Assembly (NCBI GenBank): GCA_021299185.1
Contig: JAJTHZ010000019.1
Span: forward strand, 1 to 42,966
From: Lysobacteraceae bacterium
GTDB lineage: Bacteria; Pseudomonadota; Gammaproteobacteria; Xanthomonadales; Ahniellaceae
Direction: 5' to 3'
Length of the DNA: 42,966 nt
This document shows, piece by piece, positions 8,261 through 17,300 of the stretch. The translations under genes and the position numbers were made by a program. Below the pieces are notes generated by a model, which was not told the DNA's origin, did no database searches, and saw nothing but the letters and a program-made list of their open reading frames with translations. Position 1 is the first letter of the stretch; every line of letters starts with the position of its first letter.

Positions 8261-8405
8261 ACCCCGTCGCAGCACAGGGCGAGGCGTCGCCTCGCGTGGC
8301 GCGCAGGGCCGCGTCTCCGTAGCGCCTTGCCGTGGCTGGCCACCCGGGGGCCGTTTTCCGGGGCGCGACGATTGATCCGGACCGTGCGAACAGGGACGAT
8401 GAGCC

Positions 8406-9950
8406 ATGCCCCGCATCCGCTCGTCGTTGCGCCGCGTCGCCCTGTCGTTAGCGGCACTGCTGCTGGCCGCCTGCGCCACCACGCCCCTGCCGCGCGGCGA
8501 GCCGGGCTCCGCGCTGCCTCCCGCGCCCAGCGGCGCGCTGGCCGAGGCGGTCGACGGCCTCGGCCTGGGCGCCGGCGAATCCGCCTACCGCCTCGTGGTC
8601 GGCGCCGAGGACGCCTTCGCGCTGCGCATGCGCACCGCCGCGCTGGCGACGCGCAGCATCGACGTGCAGTACTACATGTGGCACGACGACCTCACCGGCC
8701 GACTGCTGGCCGGCGAACTGCTGGCCGCCGCGCAGCGCGGCGCGCGCGTGCGGGTGCTGGTCGACGACATGTACGCGCGCGGGCTGGACGCCCTGCTGGC
8801 CAACCTCGACGCGCATCCCGGCCTCGAGATCCGCCTGTTCAATCCGTTCCGCAGCCGCGCTTCGACGCTGGGCAACGCGCTGGAGTTCATCGGCAGCGGC
8901 GGGCGGCAGAACCGGCGCATGCACAACAAGCTGTGGCTCGTCGACGGGCGGCTGGCGATCGTCGGCGGGCGCAACATCGGCGACGAGTACTTCGGCGCCA
9001 ACCAGGACTTCAACTTCGGCGACCTCGGCGTGCTGCTGGCCGGCGCGGCGGTCGCCGAGGCCGGCGCCAGCTTCGACGACTACTGGAACAGCGCGGCGGT
9101 GGTGCCGCTGTCCGCCTTCGCCCGCGCCGAGGATCCGCCGGCGGCGGTGGCCGCCGCGGTGGCCGCGCTCGAGGCCCATCGCAAGGCGGCAAGCGCCACG
9201 CCCTACGTGGCGCGGCTGGCCGACCTGCGCCGCGACGGCCAGCTCGGCCTGCGGCTGGACGCCCTGCGGCGCGGCCGCGGCGTGCGCGTGGTGGCCGACG
9301 ATCCGGGCAAGGCCTTCGACGACGATCCGCCGATGCGCATGCTCGACGAGGTGCGCCGCCTGCTCGGCGCGGCCACCGGGGAGGCGGTGGTGGTCTCGCC
9401 CTACTTCGTGCCGCTGCGCGCCGGCACCGACGCGCTGGTGGCCCTGCAGGAGCGCGGCGTGGCGGTGCGCGTCCTGACCAACTCGCTGGCCGCCAACGAC
9501 GTCGCCGCGGTCCACGGCGGCTACTCGAAATGGCGCCGGCCGCTGCTGCGCGCCGGGGCGGTGATCCACGAACTCAAGCCCGATCCGTCGATGGCGCGCG
9601 ATTCGGCGATCGGCGAATCGCGCGCGAGCCTGCACACCAAGGCGCTCGTGGTGGACGGGCGCATCGCCTACGTCGGTTCGTTCAACATGGACCCGCGCTC
9701 GGCGCGCATCAACACCGAGGGCGGGGTGGTGATCGACGACCCCGGGTTCGCCGCGCAGGTGCGCGCGCAGTACGAGCGCGCGATCGACCCCGCCCGCAGC
9801 TGGCGGGTCGCGCTCGAGGGCGGCCAGCTGCGCTGGCACGACGTGCGCGACGGACGCCCCGTGGTCAGCACCGGCGAGCCGCAGGCCAACACCGGGCGCA
9901 AGCTGATGGCCTGGCTGTTCCGGGTGCTGCCGCTGGACAGCCAGCTCTAG
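8406..9950 (+). CDS. Phospholipase D family lipoprotein (cardiolipin synthase-like)
   Basis: This 514-residue protein has a lipoprotein signal with the lipobox LLLAAC (Cys about 22). It carries the two HKD motifs of the phospholipase D superfamily: HNKLWLVDGRLAIVGGRN (about residue 174) and LHTKALVVDGRIAYVGSFN (about residue 408). The active site forms from both halves and works through a phosphohistidine intermediate. It resembles the bacterial ClsC/YmdC-type group of two-HKD proteins, which act on phospholipids and can make cardiolipin. Here the lipid anchor places it on the periplasmic side or outer membrane. It precedes the patatin gene by about 95 bases in the same direction. The substrate could be a phospholipid or another phosphodiester. 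Confidence 0.9.
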   Translation: MPRIRSSLRRVALSLAALLLAACATTPLPRGEPGSALPPAPSGALAEAVDGLGLGAGESAYRLVVGAEDAFALRMRTAALATRSIDVQYYMWHDDLTGRLLAGELLAAAQRGARVRVLVDDMYARGLDALLANLDAHPGLEIRLFNPFRSRASTLGNALEFIGSGGRQNRRMHNKLWLVDGRLAIVGGRNIGDEYFGANQDFNFGDLGVLLAGAAVAEAGASFDDYWNSAAVVPLSAFARAEDPPAAVAAAVAALEAHRKAASATPYVARLADLRRDGQLGLRLDALRRGRGVRVVADDPGKAFDDDPPMRMLDEVRRLLGAATGEAVVVSPYFVPLRAGTDALVALQERGVAVRVLTNSLAANDVAAVHGGYSKWRRPLLRAGAVIHELKPDPSMARDSAIGESRASLHTKALVVDGRIAYVGSFNMDPRSARINTEGGVVIDDPGFAAQVRAQYERAIDPARSWRVALEGGQLRWHDVRDGRPVVSTGEPQANTGRKLMAWLFRVLPLDSQL

Positions 9951-10044
9951 GGAGCCCCTGAACGAACCCTGCGCCGGGCATCGCGCGCCACGCGCCCGGG
10001 ATACCATCGCGCCGCCCTAAACACCGCTCCAGGCCGGAAACCCC

Positions 10045-12273
10045 ATGCGTCCGATCGTCCTTTGCCTCGCCCTCGCCGCCACGCTGGCCCTGCCCGCGAG
10101 CGCGGCTGCCGACTCCACGCCGTCCGCCGGCCGCCCGCAATGCATCGGCCTGGTGCTCGGCGGCGGCGGTGCACGCGGTGCCGCGCACATCGGCGTGCTC
10201 AAGGTGCTCGAGCGCGAACGCGTGCCCGTGTGCCGCATCGCCGGCACCAGCATGGGCGCGATCGTCGGCGGGCTCTACGCGTCCGGCTATTCGGCCGACG
10301 AGATCGAGGCGATCCTGTCGGCGGTCGACTGGAAGGAGGTGCTGGCCGACGATCCGCCGCGCACCGACTTCCCGTTGCGGCGCAAGAACGACACCCTGCG
10401 CTACCTGCTCGACTTCAAGTTCGGCCTGCGCGACGGCGCCATCCAGTTGCCGCGCGGCGTCATCCAGGGCCAGAAGCTGCTGACCCTGCTGCGTCGGCTG
10501 ACCATCCACACCTGGCGCACGCCGGACTTCGACGCGCTGCCGATCCCGTTCCGCGCGGTGGCCACCGACATCGGCACCGGCGAGGCGGTGGTGTTTTCGC
10601 AGGGCGACCTCGCGCTGGCGATCCGCGGCAGCATGTCGGTGCCGGCCGCCTTCGCGCCGCTGCGGATCGACGGGCGCCTGCTGGTCGACGGCGGGATCGT
10701 CAACAACGTGCCGGTCGACGTGGTCAAGGCGATGGGCGCCGACCGCGTGATCGCGGTCGACGTCGGCGCGCCGCTGCTTGACGACAGCGAGCTCAATTCG
10801 CCGTTCGCGATCACCATGCAGATGCTCGACGTGCTGATGAAGCAGCGCACCGCGCAGGTGATGGCCGCCATGGACCCGCGCGACGTCAAGATCGTGCCCG
10901 ACCTCGGCGACATCGGCAGCGCGTCGTTCGACCGCGCGGTGGACGCCATCGCGCCGGGCGAGGTGGCGGCGATTCGGGTGCTGCCGCGGCTGCGCGAGCT
11001 GTCGCTCGGGGAGGCCGAGTGGGCCGCGCTGCAGGCGACCCGCGAGCGCGTGCAGTTCGACGCCCCGCTGGTCGAGTTCCTCGAGGTCGTGACCCGGCGC
11101 AGCAAGACCGCCGGCTACGTCAAGCGGGAACTCGAGGGTTTCGAGGGCAAGCCCCTGGACCCGATGGCGCTGGAGCGACGCGTCAACTCGGTCTACGGCC
11201 AGGGCAACTACGAGCACATCTCGTGGAAGCTGGTGGAGAAGGAAGGCCGCACCGGCGTCGAGGTGCTGCCGGTCGACAAGGGCTGGGGGCCGAACTTCCT
11301 GACCTTCGGCCTGCAGGTCAGCGACGACTTCGAAGGCCGCAACAGCTACCAGTTGGGCGCCGAGTACACGATGACCGGCCTCAACCGCTGGGGTGGGGAG
11401 TGGCGCACGCGCGCCGAGATCGGCCGCATCACCGGCCTGCGCACCGAGTTCTTCCAGCCCGCCGGCGACCGCGGGCAGTTCTTCGGCTTTCCCTACCTCG
11501 AGTACCGCGCGATCAACCAGGACATCCGCGTCGGCGACACCGTGCTCGCCGACTACCGCGTGCGCCGCGGCGCGGTGGGCATCGACGTCGGCTGGGAGCC
11601 GAACGTCGCGATGCGCGCCTACGCCGGCCTGTTCCGCTCGCGCGGCGACGCCAGCCGGCAGATCGGCACGCCGGGCGACCTCGACGACGTCGACGAGTCT
11701 TCCGGCGGCGTGCGGCTCGGGTTCACCCGCGACACGCTCGACGATGCCGATTTTCCCTCCGCCGGCGGGCGCACCGACCTCCTGCTGCTCGCGCTGCGCG
11801 ACGTGCTCGGCGACGCCAGCGAAGGCGAGATCGTCGACCTCACCTGGGACCACGCGACGAGCTTCGGGCCGAACCGGCTGCTGTTCGGCACCCGCTTGCA
11901 GGCGCGATGGGGCCGCCCCTCGCGCTTCGAGAGTCCCGCCACGCTGGGTGGCTTCACCAACCTCTCGGGCTACAGCGAGCGCGAACTGATCGGCGACCAC
12001 GCGGCGCTGTTCCGCACCGTCTACTACCGCCGGCTCGGCGACGCCGGCGAACTGTTCTCGGTGCCGGCCTATGTCGGCGCGAGCCTCGAGACCGGCAACG
12101 TGTTCCTGCGCCGCGAGGACCTGCTCGACCTCGAGGACCTGGTGCTCGGCGGCAGCCTGTTCGTCGGCGTCGACTCGCCGTTCGGCCCGCTGTTCCTCGG
12201 CTACGGCCGCAACGACCAGGGCGATGCCTCGGTCTACCTCACCTTCGGCTCGCTGTTGCGGCCGCGACTCTAG
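10045..12273 (+). CDS. Patatin-like phospholipase with C-terminal outer-membrane barrel (PlpD type)
   Basis: This is a 742-residue protein with a signal peptide (residues 1-22). A patatin domain follows: the oxyanion loop GGGGARG at 39-45, the nucleophile in GTSMG (Ser69), and the catalytic aspartate in LLVDGG (about 215). After a linker and a POTRA-like segment (about 330-400, KRELEGFEGKPLDPMALERR), residues from about 410 to the end are a 16-strand Omp85/BamA-like barrel ending in VYLTFGSLLRPRL. This is the layout of type Vd secretion proteins such as Pseudomonas PlpD, where the lipase is carried to the outside by its own barrel. The enzyme hydrolyses phospholipid acyl esters. It is followed after 9 bases by the unknown gene at 12283, which suggests one operon. 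Confidence 0.93.
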   Translation: MRPIVLCLALAATLALPASAAADSTPSAGRPQCIGLVLGGGGARGAAHIGVLKVLERERVPVCRIAGTSMGAIVGGLYASGYSADEIEAILSAVDWKEVLADDPPRTDFPLRRKNDTLRYLLDFKFGLRDGAIQLPRGVIQGQKLLTLLRRLTIHTWRTPDFDALPIPFRAVATDIGTGEAVVFSQGDLALAIRGSMSVPAAFAPLRIDGRLLVDGGIVNNVPVDVVKAMGADRVIAVDVGAPLLDDSELNSPFAITMQMLDVLMKQRTAQVMAAMDPRDVKIVPDLGDIGSASFDRAVDAIAPGEVAAIRVLPRLRELSLGEAEWAALQATRERVQFDAPLVEFLEVVTRRSKTAGYVKRELEGFEGKPLDPMALERRVNSVYGQGNYEHISWKLVEKEGRTGVEVLPVDKGWGPNFLTFGLQVSDDFEGRNSYQLGAEYTMTGLNRWGGEWRTRAEIGRITGLRTEFFQPAGDRGQFFGFPYLEYRAINQDIRVGDTVLADYRVRRGAVGIDVGWEPNVAMRAYAGLFRSRGDASRQIGTPGDLDDVDESSGGVRLGFTRDTLDDADFPSAGGRTDLLLLALRDVLGDASEGEIVDLTWDHATSFGPNRLLFGTRLQARWGRPSRFESPATLGGFTNLSGYSERELIGDHAALFRTVYYRRLGDAGELFSVPAYVGASLETGNVFLRREDLLDLEDLVLGGSLFVGVDSPFGPLFLGYGRNDQGDASVYLTFGSLLRPRL

Positions 12274-12282
12274 GAATCCGAC

Positions 12283-13542
12283 ATGCGTGCCTCGATCATC
12301 GCTTTCGTGCTGTCGGTCGCCGTCGCGCCCGCGTTGGCCGCGGTGGAGAAGGAACCCACCTTGCCGGCCGCGCGCCTGGCCGCGCCCGGCAGCGCCCTGT
12401 CCGGTCCGGGCTGGCGCGTCGACAGCCCGGTGCCGGTCCGGGGCTACCTCGGCCAGTTCACCCTGCGCACGCCGCAGGGCGATGTGCCGGCGCAGGGACG
12501 CGAAGTGCTGGCGATCCGCATCGCCGAGATCCCGGCCTTGGCGCGGCTGGAGGAGGTGAGTCGCCGGGACGTGTTCGCCGGTGCCATCGCCGACTCGGCC
12601 AAGGCCACCGGACGCGCGGTGACGCGCGTGGTCACGAACCCCGGCGAGACCATCAAGGGCATTCCCGCGGGCCTCGGCCGGCTGGTCAAGCGCACCGCCG
12701 GCCGGGTGCGCAACGTGGCGGTCGCGGTCGGCGACGCCGCGCGCCGCGAGCGCGACAAGGACGGCGGCGCGGCGGGCGAGGGCGGCCCCGGCGCGGCCGA
12801 CAAGGCGCGTGACTTCGCCACCGAACTCGCCGGCGTGAACAAGGCGCGGCGCGCGATCGCGAAGTCGCTGAACATCGATCCCTACACCGGCAACCCGCTG
12901 CTGCAGGACCGCCTCGAGGACCTCGCCTGGGCGTCGGTGGCCGGCGGGCTGTCGATGGACCTCGCGCTGGGCGCGTTCGGCGGGCTCGCGGGCACGGTGT
13001 TGTCCACCACCGGCCAGCTCGACGGACTGGTGTGGGACCTGCCGCCGGAAGACATCCGCCGCCGGCTGGAGAAGGAACTGGTCGCGCGCGGCGCCGAGCC
13101 GATGGCCGCGCGCGAGTTCCTGCGCAACGGCGCCTTCACCCCGACCCTGCAGTTGGCCTTCGTGTCCGCCCTGCGCGCGCTCGGCCGCCCGACGGGCGAG
13201 GCGGACGTGCTGGCGCTGGCCACCGGCGTGCAGGGCGAGGTCCACGCGCGTTTCCTGGTGCAGCAGCTGCGCATGCTGGCGCGCCACGTGCCGGTGGATG
13301 ATCCCGTCGTCGCGCTGGAGGCGCTCGAGGCGTCTATCGCCGCCACCACGCGCGGCGGCGTGCGCTGGGTGGCGCTGCCGGTGGACCACCTGTCGTGGAC
13401 CGAGCAGGTCGAACAGGCCGCGCACGGCGAGGCGTCGTCCGCGTCGCGGCTGCTGGTCGCGGGCTCGGTGTCGGACCTCGCGCGGCGCGAACTGGCGCGC
13501 GCCGGCTGGCAGGTGACCGCGGATGCCGGACTCCCCGACTGA
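12283..13542 (+). CDS. Secreted protein of unknown function in a lipid-hydrolase operon
   Basis: This 419-residue protein is not recognised. It has a signal peptide (MRASIIAFVLSVAVAPALA). A small strand-rich N-terminal part contains VRGYLGQFTL. A basic stretch of helices with glycine turns follows (about residues 105-150, NPGETIKGIPAGLGRLVKR), then a charged low-complexity linker (ERDKDGGAAGEGGPGAADK). The C-terminal part is mostly helical, with a central apolar glycine-rich segment (SMDLALGAFGGLAGTV, about residues 222-245) that could insert in or lie on a membrane. It starts 9 bases after the PlpD-type patatin and overlaps the next gene by 20 bases. It may therefore serve the same envelope or lipid process. 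No catalytic motif is seen. Confidence 0.75.
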   Translation: MRASIIAFVLSVAVAPALAAVEKEPTLPAARLAAPGSALSGPGWRVDSPVPVRGYLGQFTLRTPQGDVPAQGREVLAIRIAEIPALARLEEVSRRDVFAGAIADSAKATGRAVTRVVTNPGETIKGIPAGLGRLVKRTAGRVRNVAVAVGDAARRERDKDGGAAGEGGPGAADKARDFATELAGVNKARRAIAKSLNIDPYTGNPLLQDRLEDLAWASVAGGLSMDLALGAFGGLAGTVLSTTGQLDGLVWDLPPEDIRRRLEKELVARGAEPMAAREFLRNGAFTPTLQLAFVSALRALGRPTGEADVLALATGVQGEVHARFLVQQLRMLARHVPVDDPVVALEALEASIAATTRGGVRWVALPVDHLSWTEQVEQAAHGEASSASRLLVAGSVSDLARRELARAGWQVTADAGLPD

Positions 13543-15022
13543 AGCGCCACCGCGCGCGGCGCGCTGGCGCCGTCGCGCGCTGTTCGTCGCGGCCGGCGCC
13601 TGCGGCGCGGTCGTGCTGGTCGCCGTCGGCTATGCGGTCGTGGCCCGCGGGCATCCCGAACTCGCCGCGTGGCACCGCGTGGCGCCGGAAGGCGAGCCGA
13701 CCGCGGCCGAGATCGACGCCGGCATGGACCTCGCGGGCTACCGTGCGCGCGAGGACGCCGTGCTGCGCGACGCGCGCGAGCGCGTGGCGGCCGAACTCGA
13801 CGGCACCGGCGGCGGGCACGGGCGCTTCGCGCCGGACTCGCCGATCAACCCGGCGCGCTTCGCGGTCGACTGGAACCGCACGTTCGAGCGCATCCCCGGA
13901 CGGCCGGTCGGACGGGTGCTGCTGCTGCACGGCATGACCGACGGCCCGTACAGCGCGCGCGCGCTCGCCGACCGCCTGCACGCGCAGGGCTTCCACGTGC
14001 TCGCGCCGCGCCTGCAGGGCCACGGCACCACGCCGGCCGGCCTGCTCGACGCGCGCTGGGAGGACTGGGCCGCGACCACGCGGTTGGCCATGCGCCACCT
14101 GCGCGACGCAGGCGATCCCGCGCTGCCGCTGGTCGTGGTGGGCTATTCGACGGGCGCGGCGCTCGCGCTGCAGCACCAGCTCGCCGCGCTCGACGATCCG
14201 GCGCTACCGCGCGCCGACCGGCTGGTGCTGCTCTCGCCGCTGGTGGGGCTGTCGCGCGGGGCGGGGCTCGCGCCGCTGCTGTCGGCGCTCGACGGCCTGC
14301 CGGGCTTCGAGAAGGCGGCCTGGCTGGACGTGATGCCGGAGTACAACCCGTTCAAGTACAACTCCTTCCCCGTCAACGGCGGCTGGCAGTCCCACCGGCT
14401 CGCGAGCGAGGTCGTCGCCGCGCTGGATCGCGCGCGCGCGGAAGGATCGCTCGCGCGCCTGCCGCCCATCCTCACCTTTCACTCCGTGCTCGACACCACG
14501 GTGCGCAGCGACGCCGTGGTGCGCCGCCTGTACGACGCGCTGCCGGCCAACGGCAGCGAGCTGGTGATGTACGACCTCAACCGCTGGAACGTCTTCCTGC
14601 CGCTGTTCCGCCCGGCCCAGCTCGACGGCGTGCGCGCGCTGTTCGACGGCGGGCCGCGCGCCTACACGCTGCGGGTGGTCACCAACCAGCACCCCGGCAC
14701 GCGCGCGGTGCACGAGGTCGCGATCGCGCCGGGCGCGCGCGAGCCGGCGCACCGCGACCTCGGCGCCGCCTTCCCGCCGGAGGTGTTCTCGCTCTCGCAC
14801 ACCGCGGTGCCGTTCCCCTGCGACGACCCGCTGTACGGCATCGCGCCGCGCACCGACGAGGACTTCGGCGTGCGCCTGGGCACGCTCGCCCTGCGCGGCG
14901 AGCGCCACGCCCTGCAGGTGCCGATGGAGCAACTGGCGCGCCTCAACTGCAATCCGTTCTTCGACGACCTCGCGGCGCAGGTGCTGGCCTGGGCGGCGGC
15001 GGGCGGCGCTGCGCCGCGGTAG
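13523..15022 (+). CDS. Membrane-anchored alpha/beta hydrolase
   Basis: This 499-residue protein has one N-terminal membrane helix after a basic start (RRRALFVAAGACGAVVLVAVGYAVV). The rest is probably periplasmic. The alpha/beta hydrolase core begins at about residue 128 with VLLLHGMTDGPYS (oxyanion HGM). The nucleophile elbow is VVGYSTGAAL, with Ser at about 209. Later acidic and histidine residues complete the triad, with the Asp probably in HSVLDTTV. An insert of about 100 residues near the C-terminus carries several prolines and cysteines. It resembles carboxylesterases, monoacylglycerol lipases or lysophospholipases. The 20-base overlap with the gene upstream points to translational coupling. 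With the patatin and the PLD-like lipoprotein, it suggests stepwise lipid breakdown in the envelope, which is an inference. Confidence 0.85.
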   Translation: MPDSPTEAPPRAARWRRRALFVAAGACGAVVLVAVGYAVVARGHPELAAWHRVAPEGEPTAAEIDAGMDLAGYRAREDAVLRDARERVAAELDGTGGGHGRFAPDSPINPARFAVDWNRTFERIPGRPVGRVLLLHGMTDGPYSARALADRLHAQGFHVLAPRLQGHGTTPAGLLDARWEDWAATTRLAMRHLRDAGDPALPLVVVGYSTGAALALQHQLAALDDPALPRADRLVLLSPLVGLSRGAGLAPLLSALDGLPGFEKAAWLDVMPEYNPFKYNSFPVNGGWQSHRLASEVVAALDRARAEGSLARLPPILTFHSVLDTTVRSDAVVRRLYDALPANGSELVMYDLNRWNVFLPLFRPAQLDGVRALFDGGPRAYTLRVVTNQHPGTRAVHEVAIAPGAREPAHRDLGAAFPPEVFSLSHTAVPFPCDDPLYGIAPRTDEDFGVRLGTLALRGERHALQVPMEQLARLNCNPFFDDLAAQVLAWAAAGGAAPR

Positions 15023-15118
15023 GCGATCCGCGCGCCCGCGCGTTAGCATGCGGCGTCGGCCAGTGCCGACCGTGCGGGCCGCACGCTGGCCGGCCCGAGC
15101 CTCATGGAGCACGCGACG

Positions 15119-15565
15119 ATGCGCTACGCCATCCTTCTCGCTCCGGGATTCCTCGCCCTGCTGCTCGCCGGACTGGGCTTCGCCCCGCCCGCCGAGGCGC
15201 GCGGCTATCGCTGCGGCCAGTGCGGCACGGTCGAGGACGTGGACCGCATCTGGTACGAGGGCCGGCGCGACCGCGGGACCGGCGGCGCGGTGCTCGGCGC
15301 GATCATCGGCGGCGCGCTGGGCAACCAGGTCGGCAAGGGCGACGGCCGCAAGGCCGCGACCATCGCCGGCGCGGTGGTCGGCGGCCTGGTCGGGCGCGAC
15401 ATCGACCGCAACGACGGCCGCGGTGGCCGGGGCGAGGAAGGCCTGCGGCTGACCATCCGCATGGACCGCGGCTACTACCAGACGGTCGAGATCCATGGCG
15501 ACATGCGCATCTATCGCGGCGACCGCGTGCGCCTGCGCGACGGACGGGTGGACCTGATCGACTGA
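15119..15565 (+). CDS. Glycine-zipper 2TM domain envelope protein
   Basis: This 148-residue protein could start at 15104 or 15119. The start at 15119 (MRYAILLAP) is chosen because GGAG at 15106-15109 sits 9 bases before it as a ribosome site. The signal peptide ends after EARG. A CGQCG pair (residues about 32-35) is followed by a glycine-zipper segment (GGAVLGAIIGGALGNQVGKG, then AATIAGAVVGGLVGRDID), the pattern of SlyB/17-kDa-antigen proteins in the outer membrane. The C-terminal 50 residues form a short beta region (LTIRMDRGYYQTVEIHGDM). It probably stabilises the envelope. It is a second, unrelated-length member besides the gene at 7549. Confidence 0.8.
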   Translation: MRYAILLAPGFLALLLAGLGFAPPAEARGYRCGQCGTVEDVDRIWYEGRRDRGTGGAVLGAIIGGALGNQVGKGDGRKAATIAGAVVGGLVGRDIDRNDGRGGRGEEGLRLTIRMDRGYYQTVEIHGDMRIYRGDRVRLRDGRVDLID

Positions 15566-15683
15566 TTCCCCGGCCCGCGCGGGCGGCCGGCGGCGTGTAA
15601 TCGGTGGCCGCGACCGCCGTATGCAGGCCCAGGGACGCGGCGCTGCGCCGCGTCCGCCCCCTCCAGTCAACCGGGAGCCCGCC

Positions 15684-16190
15684 ATGCGAACCGTCCGCAT
15701 CGCCCTCGCCACCGCCCTGCTCGGGGCCGCCATCGCGCCGAGCGCGGCCCTGGCCTGCGGCGCCAGCCTGTTCGGACTGGCCGAAAGCCACGTCGTGCGC
15801 ACCTACCGGGTGCCGAACCCCGGCCACATGGTGCTGTACGCCGACCGCACGCTCAGCGGGCGCGAGCTCGGCGACCCCGCCGCCTTCGGTCGTGCGCTGG
15901 TGCGTTCGGGCCACACGGTGACCGTGGCCCGCGACGCCGCGGAACTCGGCGCCGCGCTGGACGCCGGCGGCGTGGACGTGGTGCTGGTCGACGCCGACGA
16001 AGCGGCTTCGGTCGCCGCCGATGCGCGAGCGCGCGGCAGCGACGCCGCGCTGCTGCCGGTGGTGCACGACCTCGCCGGCAGCGTGCAGGGTTCGCTGGAC
16101 GGCTTCCGGCACACGCTCGCGCACGACGCCGGGCTGCGCGAGGCGCTGCGCGCGATCAACGAGCTGATCGTCGACCGCGCGCGGCCGTGA
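15684..16190 (+). CDS. Secreted receiver-like protein coupled to a barrel gene
   Basis: This 168-residue protein starts at 15684, after GGGAG at 15673. That start begins a signal peptide (MRTVRIALATALLGAAIAPSAALA). The mature part has the strand and helix order of a response-regulator receiver fold: MVLYADR like strand 1, a helix, HTVTVARDAAELGAALDAGG, VDVVLVDAD like strand 3 with its aspartate, and AALLPVVHD like strand 4. Normal receivers are cytoplasmic, so export is odd. The acidic pair of strand 1 is reduced to one Asp and the conserved Lys is not evident, so it is probably not phosphorylated. Its TGA overlaps the GTG start of the barrel gene (GTGA at 16187-16190). The fold is inferred by eye. 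Confidence 0.7.
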   Translation: MRTVRIALATALLGAAIAPSAALACGASLFGLAESHVVRTYRVPNPGHMVLYADRTLSGRELGDPAAFGRALVRSGHTVTVARDAAELGAALDAGGVDVVLVDADEAASVAADARARGSDAALLPVVHDLAGSVQGSLDGFRHTLAHDAGLREALRAINELIVDRARP

Positions 16191-17128
16191 GTCGCGAGAT
16201 CGTCGCGCTCGGCGCGCACCTGCTGGCCGGCGTGGCGCTCGCCTGCGCCAGCCCGGTCGCCGGCGCGCAGGGCCTGTTCGATGTCGAGGAACCGACCTCC
16301 CGGGTGGGCAGCGGCGCGTGGTCGTTGGGCTTCCACGCGAGCCGCGGCGAGGGCACTTTCACGGACGACGGCGAGGTCTTCGCGGCCGGCGACGTCGATA
16401 CGCGCGCGCTGATCCTCGGGCTCGACTATCGCTTCGCCGAGCGCTGGAGCCTGGCCGCGCACGTGCCTTTCGTGCGTCGGCGCAACCAGGGGTTCCTGTC
16501 GCACAACCCCGCGCTGCTGCGTCCGCCGCGCCCCGGCGTGCCGGTGGTCGACGACGGCGACTGGCACGGCGGTCTGCAGGACCTGTCGCTGGTCGTGCAC
16601 TACGACTGGATCGACGACGCCATGCGCGTGCGGCCGTTCGTCGGCATCAGCATCCCGACCCGCGACTATCCGTTCTTCGGCAACTCGGCGATCGGCACCC
16701 GGCTGGTCAAGGGCAAGCTCGGCGTCGAGGTCGTGCGCCCGATCGGGCTGTCGGACTTCTACTGGCGCGCGCAGTACGCCTACGAGGTGATCGAACGTTC
16801 CTACGAGGGCGTGAACACCAACGCGCACCTCGGCGAGCTCGAACTGGGCTGGTTCGCGGCCCGCGGCCTGCGCCTGCGCGCGTTCGCCACCGAGCGCGAC
16901 GGCAAGGGCCTCGGCGGCGATGCCGACTACGGCCGCCGCACCAATTAGCGCTGGTACTTCCACGACCGCAACGTCCGCCACGGCGCCACCGTGGCCGGCC
17001 TCGGCGCGGAGTACGCCTTCGCACCGGACTGGAGCGCCTCGCTGGTCGCCCTGCGCCTGCTCGACGGCCGCGCGATCCACAACATCCGCTTCGCCAGCAC
17101 GCTGGAGATCGCCTGGCACTTCGACTGA
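16187..17128 (+). pseudogene. Outer-membrane barrel gene interrupted by an in-frame TAG
   Basis: The frame starts at GTG 16187 with a signal peptide (ALACASPVAGAQG). It runs 253 codons of typical barrel sequence (SLGFHASRGEG, LGLDYRFAERWSLAAHVPF, WRAQYAYEVIERSYEG) to a TAG at 16946-16948. The same frame then continues without further stop for 59 codons to TGA at 17126-17128. That stretch reads as the missing last strands (RWYFHDRNVRHGATVAGLG ... LEIAWHFD). The full product would be about 313 residues. Ending at the TAG would remove the final two or three strands and the C-terminal aromatic signal used by the BAM machinery. It is a nonsense mutation, a recoded codon, or a sequencing error. If the stop is real, the protein encoded by 16187-16948 is probably non-functional. 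Confidence 0.75.
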
Positions 17129-17300
17129 ACCGCTGCCCGATCGCCGGGTGGTGCGCCTTCGCGAACCCGGGGTTCCAGCGGCCCCGGCAGGCCGTGGGAT
17201 CCGCCCCAGGCTTCGGCGCAGCGATGCGACCGGACCTCGTACACCCTGTCGCGGGCACCGTCTTCGCGCGTCACGGCATGGCCGCAGCGCGCGAAGCGGC

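Noticed and set aside
8279-8295. Hairpin GCGAGGC-GTC-GCCTCGC as a terminator after the HdeA-like gene
   Set aside because: The stem is only 7 bp with no T run. In DNA of this composition such hairpins are frequent by chance, and nothing else supports it.
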